Below are positions 57,139 through 64,000 of a stretch of 64,000 nt of DNA, in pieces. How positions within the stretch are numbered: the stretch's first letter is position 1; the number at the start of each line of letters is the position of its first letter. The notes below the pieces were generated by a model, which was not told the DNA's origin, searched no databases, and saw only the letters and a list, made by a program, of their open reading frames with translations. A program made the position numbers and the translations under genes. Source of the DNA: Tragulus kanchil (Eukaryota; Chordata; Mammalia; Artiodactyla; Tragulidae); contig JAIOJX010000026.1 of NCBI GenBank assembly GCA_022376925.1, positions 202,034,400-202,098,399 on the forward strand, read 5' to 3'.

Positions 57139-59306
57139 ATGCTTACTTCCCTGTTTTAGCTAATCACACATGCTAGCAATCATGACATAATGGAAACAGA
57201 AAGATAGAATGATCTATCATGACCTTTCTGTTTAGTCCTTCCTTACTCATCTATCAGTTGAAGGCAGGGAATGTTAGTAGAATGTATGAATACTGACAAG
57301 TGAAATAAAAACAGTTGAGTTAGTATCTTGTAGCATTTTCACTCTTCCACAAAATACACATTCACGTATGAGCTACAAGATATAAATTATACAATTTTGA
57401 TGATTATACATATGAGTCAAATACATATTTAATATTGGCATGTACAATATAAAGACAAATGATAAACTTCCTGATGAGAGCTTAAAGTTTTATCTTTTCT
57501 CTGTTTGTAATGGTATTAAATAATAAAAAAAAAAGCACCATGACAAATCAAAAGAAAGATGGTGGAATAAAGGAAAACGCTTTACATTTAAATATCTGTA
57601 TCTATATATATCTAAAGCTTTATATCTGAATATGATACCAGATTGTTTTCTGCTTTTTGAATAAGAGGTTCTGCATTTTAATTTTGTTCTGGACTCTGCA
57701 AATTATATAGTTGACTCTGGTTGCTCCAGAGGTGCCTGCTTCTTAATTTTGTTAATTCATTAAGAGATGCAGTTTGGGAAGAATGGAAGGGAGATGAGGC
57801 ACTGAGAAATCCCTCAAGCCTGTTTTCTCCTAAGGCCCCATGGACTCTATTTATAGTTTTTTATTTAGCAAGTAATTCATTTAAAAAATATTTTTATTTA
57901 TTTATTTAGTTTTGACTACTCTGGGTTTTCACTGCTACCACAGGCTCTTCTCTAGTTGCAGGGAGTAGAGGCTACTCTCTAGTTGAGGAGAGCAGGTTTC
58001 TTGTTGCAATGCCTTTTCTTGTTGTGGAACTCAGGCTCTAGGGCACACAGGCTCAGTAATTGTGGCACATGGGCTCAATAGTTGTGGCTCCGAGGTTCTA
58101 GAGCACAGGTTCAATAGTTGTGGCTCACGGTCCTAGTTTTTCTGCAGCATGTTGGAGACTCATGGATCAGGGATTGAACTGGTGTCTCCTGCATTGGCAG
58201 GCGAACCTTTTACCAGTGAGTCACTAGAAGTAATGCTTACTTCCCTGTTTTAGCTAATCACACATGCTAGCAATCATGACATAATGGAAACAGAAAGATA
58301 GAATGATCAAAGTTCGCTTCCTTACTCATCTATCAGTTGAAGGCAGGGAATATTAGTAGAATGTATGAATACTGACAAGTGAAATAAAAACAGTTGAGTT
58401 AGTATCTTGTAGCATTTTCACTCTTCCACAAAATACACATTCACGTATGAGCTACAAGATATAAATTATACAATTTTGATGATTATACATATGAGTCAAA
58501 TACATATTTAATATTGGCATGTACAATATAAAGACAAATGATAAACTTCCTGATGAGAGCTTAAAGTTTTATCTTTTCTCTGTTTGTAATGGTATTAAAT
58601 AATAAAAAAAAAAGCACCATGACAAATCAAAAGAAAGAGGGTGGAATAAAGGAAAACGCTTTACATTTAAATATCTGTATCTATATATATCTAAAGCTTT
58701 ATATCTGAATATGATACCAGATTGTTTTCTGCTTTTTGAATAAGAGGTTCTGCATTTTAATTTTGTTCTGGACTCTGCAAATTATATAGTTGACTCTGGT
58801 TGCTCCAGAGGTGCCTGCTTCTTAATTTTGTTAATTCATTAAGAGATGCAGTTTGGGAAGAATGGAAGGGAGATGAGGCACTGAGAAATCCCTCAAGCCT
58901 GTTTTCTCCTAAGGCCCCATGGACTCTATTTATAGTTTTTTATTTAGCAAGTAATTCATTTAAAAAATATTTTTATTTATTTATTTAGTTTTGACTACTC
59001 TGGGTTTTCACTGCTACCACAGGCTCTTCTCTAGTTGCAGGGAGTAGAGGCTACTCTCTAGTTGAGGAGAGCAGGTTTCTTGTTGCAATGCCTTTTCTTG
59101 TTGTGGAACTCAGGCTCTAGGGCACACAGGCTCAGTAATTGTGGCACATGGGCTCAATAGTTGTGGCTCCGAGGTTCTAGAGCACAGGTTCAATAGTTGT
59201 GGCTCACGGTCCTAGTTTTTCTGCAGCATGTTGGAGACTCATGGATCAGGGATTGAACTGGTGTCTCCTGCATTGGCAGGCGAACCTTTTACCAGTGAGT
59301 CACTAG
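57139..59306. repeat. Tandem duplication pair 22 (offset 1094 then 1079)
   Basis: Units are 57139-58227 and 58233-59306. About 75 bp inside the left edge of unit 2, the 22 bp at 57215-57236 are replaced by 8 unrelated bases (58309-58316). A few substitutions (ggaatgttag versus ggaatattag, agatgg versus agaggg) make this the least identical pair. Confidence 0.93.
57886..58228 (-). mobile_element. CHR-type SINE, head lost at a junction
   Basis: Reverse orientation: (TTTA)n tail, 'ctagttgcagggagtagagg', 'ttcttgttgcaatgcctttt', repeated 'caatagttgtggctc', 'gggattgaactggtgtctcc'. It stops where pair 22 joins. Confidence 0.85.
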
Positions 59307-59314
59307 GGAAGCCC
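58965..59314 (-). mobile_element. CHR-type SINE, complete copy
   Basis: Same element as 57886-58228, but running to the head complement 'tcactagggaagccc'. A possible target-site repeat ctctatttat occurs near 58924 and 59314, with an AT-rich tail between. Confidence 0.87.
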
Positions 59315-59936
59315 TCTATTTATTGTTTGAATAAAGTTCTTTCTTGCCTTATTCTAAAATTATTTTAATAATAGTAGTATCTACCAGTTTTCCAACTAAA
59401 GAGTGATCTCAATATTCCTCCTTGTTTCTGATTTTCTAAACACACACAAACTTATCTTTGCTTTCTTTACTTCCTGTAGAGTGAGTTCAAGAGCTTGTAT
59501 TCAATCATCTATCTTCAAAACCATTTCCTTTCATTCCATCTTTAATCTCACAATTTAAGGTCACTAAAAATATGCTACAAGTATCCTGTGGAGTTTGATC
59601 CTTTCCTTCTCCCTTTTTTCTTGTGTTCTGATCTCTTTTCATTTATTCTTAGATGCACAGGATTGCTGTTAGGACCTAAGACTTTGTAGACGTCCTATCT
59701 GTTTCTAAGGACGAAAAAAAAAATGAGTCACATTACTAATGCTGTTTAAAGTTTTCATAAGAGGCCATAACCAACTGACCATGTTGCCAGTAATGTTTTA
59801 GCCTTGCCTTCAATTCTAGTTGCCTTTCATCACTTTAGAATTAATCTTTTGATGTTAGCACAACCTCAGTCTTGCCTTTTTAGTTGCTTTGATCCCAAAT
59901 CTCACACCGTCTAATTCCTGGTATCTTAGTATCAGA
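59315..59936. other. Single-copy DNA, nothing recognised
   Basis: No gene or repeat is recognised beyond an A-run near 59715. Confidence 0.45.
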
Positions 59937-59948
59937 AAGTGCTAATGA

Positions 59949-60255
59949 GGGGTTTCCCTGGTGGTCCAGTGGGAAAGGACACCACCTTGCAGTGCAGGGG
60001 GCGCCGGTTCAATCCCTGGCCTGGGAAGATCCCACGTGCCGTGGAGCAGCTGGACCAATGTGTCCAATTATGGAACCGGAGCTCTGGAGCATATGCACCC
60101 AGAGCCTGTGCTCTGCGACAAGAGGCCACTGCAGTGGGAGGCCCACATGGGCGAAAGAACAGAAGATGGATGAAAATAGATAAATGAAAGACCAATAGAA
60201 GTGGCCCACCCACCCCACTCCCTCCCCAACCTTCCCCCGACCCTCTCCAAAAAAG
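59949..60255 (+). mobile_element. CHR-type SINE with target-site duplication
   Basis: 'ggtttccctggtggtccag', 'gggaagatcccacgtgccg', 'atgtgtccaattatggaacc', 'aagaggccactgcagtggg', then a C-rich 3' part. It is flanked by aagtgctaatga at 59937-59948 and 60256-60267. Six short frames over both strands are shadows. Confidence 0.92.
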
Positions 60256-60267
60256 AAGTGCTAATGA

Positions 60268-60894
60268 CTAAATCCTCTTCTGATTTCTTTTATCCATACC
60301 TTAACAGAAACTTTAAAGTCGCACAACAGTCTTCGCTCCTGGCCTCTACAGATGTGTCCTGCCCCATTTCTGCCGCATTGTCAACATTCCAGAAATACCA
60401 AGTTATTTATAGTTTTTCAAATGTGCCTCCTGTTTCAGGTTCCCTTACTCTTCTCATATTAGTCCATCTATTGAGAGTCTCCTTTCCTATCTTCTTCATC
60501 TAGATAATTACTTTTCAAACCTTAAGTATCATCTTAGACTTTATCTTCTTTAGAAGATAAGCCTGTTCCTTCATAAGGTGAGTTAAGTCCCTAGTTAGGA
60601 CCCAAGTTAACCTGGGTATCATTCAACTCAGCACATACTATATTATATCAACATCATTTGTTTATATGATTGCCTTCAGACAAAACTGTGATGTCTTTGA
60701 AAGTAAAGATATATCCTTTTATTTGCTGCAAGTTATAGAGTCATGAGCAGGCAGCAAATATTTAGCACATGTTTTTTTGCCTTAATTAAAATGAACTGAC
60801 AAATCCCTATGTTGTTTACCAAGAACTAATATAGTGTTGAACATCAATTATATTTCAAAAACAAACAAACTCATAGAAAAGAAAAATCAGAAAA
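60268..60894. other. Mostly single-copy DNA with a possible L1 3' scrap
   Basis: 'tgttgaacatcaattatatt' near 60835 resembles an L1 3' end. Otherwise nothing is recognised. A 100-codon frame (60201-60503) begins inside the SINE and is not credible. Confidence 0.4.
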
Positions 60895-61495
60895 TCAGAT
60901 TTAGATCAAATTTATGGTACCAGAGGTAGGTGACAAGGGTATGGAGAATCGGATGAAGGTAAAAAGTCTAAAGGTAAAAACTTGCAGTTAAAAGATAAAT
61001 AAGTACTAGGAAGTAATATACAACATGATAAATGTAATCAACACTGCTGTGTATTATATATGAAAGTTGTTCTGAGAGTAAATCCTAATAGTTCTTATTA
61101 CAAGAAAAACTAGATTCTTCTACTACTTTTGATTTTGTATCTATATGAGATGATGGGTGTTCACTGAACTTATTATGATTATCATTTCATGATATATGTA
61201 GGTCAAATCATTATGCTATATACTTTCAACTTATTTTTTTTTTAAGTGAAGTATTTGTTGCTTAGTCACAGCCAACTCTTTGTGACCCCAAAGATTGTAG
61301 CCCACTAGGCTCCTCTGTCCATGGAATTCTCCAGGCAAGAATATTGGACTAGATAGCCATTCCTTTCTCCAGGAGATCTTTCCTGACCCAAAATTGAACC
61401 TAGGTCTCCCTTTACCATCTGAGCCTCCAGGGAAGTCTCAGCTTATATAGTGCTAAATGTCAATTATATCACAATAAAACTTAAAGAAGTATGTG
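60895..61495 (+). mobile_element. L1 LINE 3' UTR split by a Bov-A insertion
   Basis: L1 3' UTR order is clear: 'ggtaccagaggtaggtgaca', 'aaacttgcagttaaaagata', 'ctgagagtaaatcctaatag', 'gggtgttcactgaacttatt', 'aaatcattatgctatatact'. After the SINE it resumes with 'gtgctaaatgtcaattatat' and 'cacaataaaactt'. Bases 61244-61440 are the inserted SINE. Confidence 0.85.
61244..61440 (-). mobile_element. Bov-tA/Bov-A SINE nested in L1
   Basis: Reverse orientation, preceded by a T-run: 'ttgcttagtcacagccaact', 'gtagcccactaggctcctc', 'ctccaggcaagaatattgga', 'gagcctccagggaag'. It interrupts the L1 3' UTR. Confidence 0.87.
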
Positions 61496-61983
61496 AGAAA
61501 AGGGGATCCTGCAGGGGTGCTGTGCGATGGCCTGAAGGGATGGGATGGGGGGGATATACATATGACTAATCTGGGATCATACATATTTATAAACGACAAA
61601 ACTCTGTAATCTTCTTCATCTAGAAACTTTTTTTGTTTTTTGAAGATAAGCCTGTTCCTTCATAAGGTGAGTTAAGTCCCTAGTTAGGACCCAAGTTAAC
61701 CTGGGTATCATTCAACTCAGCACATACTATATTATATCAACATCATTTGTTTATATGATTGCCTTCAGACAAAACTGTGATGTCTTTGAAAGTAAAGATA
61801 TATCCTTTTATTTGCTGCAAGTTATAGAGTCATGAGCAGGCAGCAAATATTTAGCACATGTTTTTTTGCCTTAATTAAAATGAACTGACAAATCCCTATG
61901 TTGTTTACCAAGAACTAATATAGTGTTGAACATCAATTATATTTCAAAAACAAACAAACTCATAGAAAAGAAAAATCAGAAAA

Positions 61984-62584
61984 TCAGATTTAGATCAAAT
62001 TTATGGTACCAGAGGTAGGTGACAAGGGTATGGAGAATCGGATGAAGGTAAAAAGTCTAAAGGTAAAAACTTGCAGTTAAAAGATAAATAAGTACTAGGA
62101 AGTAATATACAACATGATAAATGTAATCAACACTGCTGTGTATTATATATGAAAGTTGTTCTGAGAGTAAATCCTAATAGTTCTTATTACAAGAAAAACT
62201 AGATTCTTCTACTACTTTTGATTTTGTATCTATATGAGATGATGGGTGTTCACTGAACTTATTATGATTATCATTTCATGATATATGTAGGTCAAATCAT
62301 TATGCTATATACTTTCAACTTATTTTTTTTTTAAGTGAAGTATTTGTTGCTTAGTCACAGCCAACTCTTTGTGACCCCAAAGATTGTAGCCCACTAGGCT
62401 CCTCTGTCCATGGAATTCTCCAGGCAAGAATATTGGACTAGATAGCCATTCCTTTCTCCAGGAGATCTTTCCTGACCCAAAATTGAACCTAGGTCTCCCT
62501 TTACCATCTGAGCCTCCAGGGAAGTCTCAGCTTATATAGTGCTAAATGTCAATTATATCACAATAAAACTTAAAGAAGTATGTG
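61984..62584 (+). mobile_element. L1 3' UTR with nested Bov-A, duplicated copy
   Basis: Copy of 60895-61495. The nested SINE is at 62333-62529. Confidence 0.85.
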
Positions 62585-62698
62585 AGAAAAGGGGATCCTG
62601 CAGGGGTGCTGTGCGATGGCCTGAAGGGATGGGATGGGGGGGATATACATATGACTAATCTGGGATCATACATATTTATAAACGACAAAACTCTGTAA

Positions 62699-63365
62699 AA
62701 GTAAAAAGCAAAATAAAAACTAAAAAAAGAAAAACAACTTAAAGAAGTAAACAAATTAACTAATGCTCTAATCTAATATATGATATCTGGATATTATTTA
62801 TGTGGTCCTAATCCAGAGAATACCAAAATATGTCTAGAATTATTAATAAACTCAGACAATAGAATGGAGAAGCTTCTTACTTATGATTTTACCACTGTGG
62901 GTTACTTCCTCCTTCCCTATTTTGTCCTTTAAGAACCAAAATCACCCCACGATGAATAATGAAAATTGACTTGCTTCTGGACAGATTCTCTGAATGCCCA
63001 CAGCACTCAGACCAGAGTTAAGTATCACTATTTGTGGCCTGTGGCATTGTGCCCACTGTAATAACTAAAGTAACAAATACTTCCTGCTCCAAAAGTCACC
63101 AAGCATGCATGTGCCGCCGAAGGGTCATCCAGGCGACTTTATGTCTCTCTCCTGACAGAGCTAGTGCTTCATCACTGAGCCAGGATGGCGGAGGCTTTCA
63201 TTGTTTTCTTAAGTTTTACTTGTAATGTTCCTTCTAGGCTCCAGACTCACTGGAGACATCCTGACACTGTATGCTTTGCCTAGCACAATGCGATGCCCTT
63301 TACCTACTAAGAGTGAGTCTCATAAAGGTGCTGCCTTCCCCTAGAACAAACAACGGAAATGCATC
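62699..63365. other. Single-copy DNA, nothing recognised
   Basis: AT-rich up to about 63000, then more GC-rich. A 63-codon frame at 63034-63225 has no family features. Confidence 0.4.
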
Positions 63366-63423
63366 AGGAGAGCTTAGCTGCAGACAGAATGCACAGGAGA
63401 GCTCAGCTGCAGACAGAAGCAGG
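63366..63423 (+). repeat. Two 29-bp tandem units
   Basis: The unit starting aggagagcttagctgcagac at 63366 is repeated at 63395, with one change (gcttagc versus gctcagc) and divergence at the end. Confidence 0.85.
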
Positions 63424-63821
63424 AGCCACCACGGGATTCCTTAGATGAAAGCCGATTTCAATGAACATTGTGTTTCAAAGCCTGCTTCCTCTTGCTCCGT
63501 AAGAGCTGAAGGAACATCCCACTTGTGTCTGCTGACACAAAAGAATGCTGTGGCTGGGAGATCTTATCAAGTCTTCCTGTGCCACAGTAACAGAGCTCCA
63601 CTTGTGTCTTGTAAGAATTACTCATTGTTTCATGGGGACGACTGGCTCCTTTGGGTGGGATCTGATGGCATGTCATGGAGTGGAGGTAGGTGGTGCTGGG
63701 AGGTCAGCCAGCCACATGACCCAGCCTGCTGGCTTCGGGGAAGTCAGAGAGGAAAGCAGACTTCACCCAGGTCTGTTGAATAGCTAAACATGTGAGGTTT
63801 AAACTATTAAAATAAGCCCAT
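63424..63821. other. GC-richer unassigned block
   Basis: Overlapping frames of 112 and 80 codons (+) and 72 codons (-) exist, but none shows a family motif. It could be an LTR, an old pseudogene or plain unique DNA. I cannot decide. Confidence 0.35.
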
Positions 63822-64000
63822 GGGTTTCCCAGGTGGCATTAGTGGTAAAGAACCCGTCTGCCAATGTCTGTGAGGGATGTGAGTTCAATCCCTGGGTCAG
63901 AGAGATCCCCTGGAGGAGAGCATGGCAACCCATGCCAGTATTGTTGTCTGGAGAAGCCCATGGACAAAGGCGCTTGGTGGGCTACAGTCCGTAGAGTCAC
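63822..64000 (+). mobile_element. Bov-tA SINE, cut by the window end
   Basis: 'gggtttcccaggtggcatta', 'gtggtaaagaacccgtctgc', 'ttcaatccctgggtcagaga', 'ggctacagtccgtagagtc'. The last part lies beyond the window. Confidence 0.9.

Larger units (their letters stand above)
60553..62698. repeat. Tandem duplication pair 23 (1089 bp offset)
   Basis: Units are 60553-61609 and 61642-62698. The joint 61610-61641 begins with a copy of 60489-60502 (cttcttcatctaga) and then skips most of the next 50 bp. The unit bodies look identical. Confidence 0.95.

Noticed and set aside
63445..63783. 112-codon frame in GC-richer DNA
   Set aside because: No recognisable domain, a competing frame on each strand, and no visible splice or promoter context. 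It is listed only as an unassigned block.
1..64000. The duplication chain considered as a new mobile element or programmed amplification system
   Set aside because: Units share no common sequence, ends, open reading frame or target motif. Only length and copy number are shared, which points to assembly rather than to a replicating entity.

Overview
The window is ruminant nuclear DNA, most likely from a pecoran (cattle, sheep, goat or a relative). The diagnostic signs are Bov-tA/Bov-A SINEs, RTE-type BovB LINE 3' ends, tRNA-derived CHR-type SINEs with (AAAT)n tails, and artiodactyl L1 3' ends, sitting among older mammalian MIR, L2 and Tigger remnants. The exact species cannot be read from the sequence. 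I find no protein-coding gene, rRNA, tRNA gene or CRISPR array. All open reading frames are short, and those I can explain are decayed transposon frames or chance reading through SINEs. The region looks intergenic or intronic.

The dominant feature is not a gene. From end to end the window carries 23 direct tandem duplications, each of about 1.06-1.30 kb and each present in exactly two nearly identical copies. Successive pairs often overlap, so short segments at the overlaps occur three times. They lie at 1-1869, 2911-5056, 4892-7191, 6751-8970, 8650-10740, 10435-13030, 13552-15988, 15537-17887, 17636-19941, 20448-22620, 25168-27287, 26975-29196, 29814-32037, 34648-36821, 36714-38986, 38852-41103, 42836-45138, 44885-47170, 48020-50320, 50690-53023, 53239-55444, 57139-59306 and 60553-62698. 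Stretches outside any pair are 1870-2910, 13031-13551, 19942-20447, 22621-25167, 29197-29813, 32038-34647, 41104-42835, 47171-48019, 55445-57138, 59307-60552 and 62699-64000. Collapsing each pair to one copy removes roughly 25-26 kb and leaves about 38 kb of distinct sequence.

About half the junctions are clean, with 0-4 bp of microhomology. The rest carry fillers of 8 to about 80 bp that look like shortened, error-rich versions of the adjoining sequence. Near-constant length, strict two-copy number, near-identity and degraded edges are what end-to-end joining of contigs with unmerged ~1.1 kb overlaps would give. I therefore favour an assembly artefact. A real biological origin (serial template-switching duplication) cannot be excluded from sequence alone and would be remarkable.

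Inside this framework the transposon record is readable. There is an L1 insertion with a 14-bp target-site duplication and a microsatellite grown inside its ORF2 end (34100-34800), and a CHR-type SINE inserted into a Bov-tA (53087-53366). There is also an L1 3' UTR split by a Bov-A (60895-61495), a Tigger element retaining the transposase C-terminus (26977-27730), BovB reverse-transcriptase remnants with a YADD motif (17402-18200), and a long L2 relic (22870-23910). A 21-bp-arm hairpin sits at the 5' end of a BovB fragment (43412-43461), and an 84-bp tandem duplication at 48341-48508.
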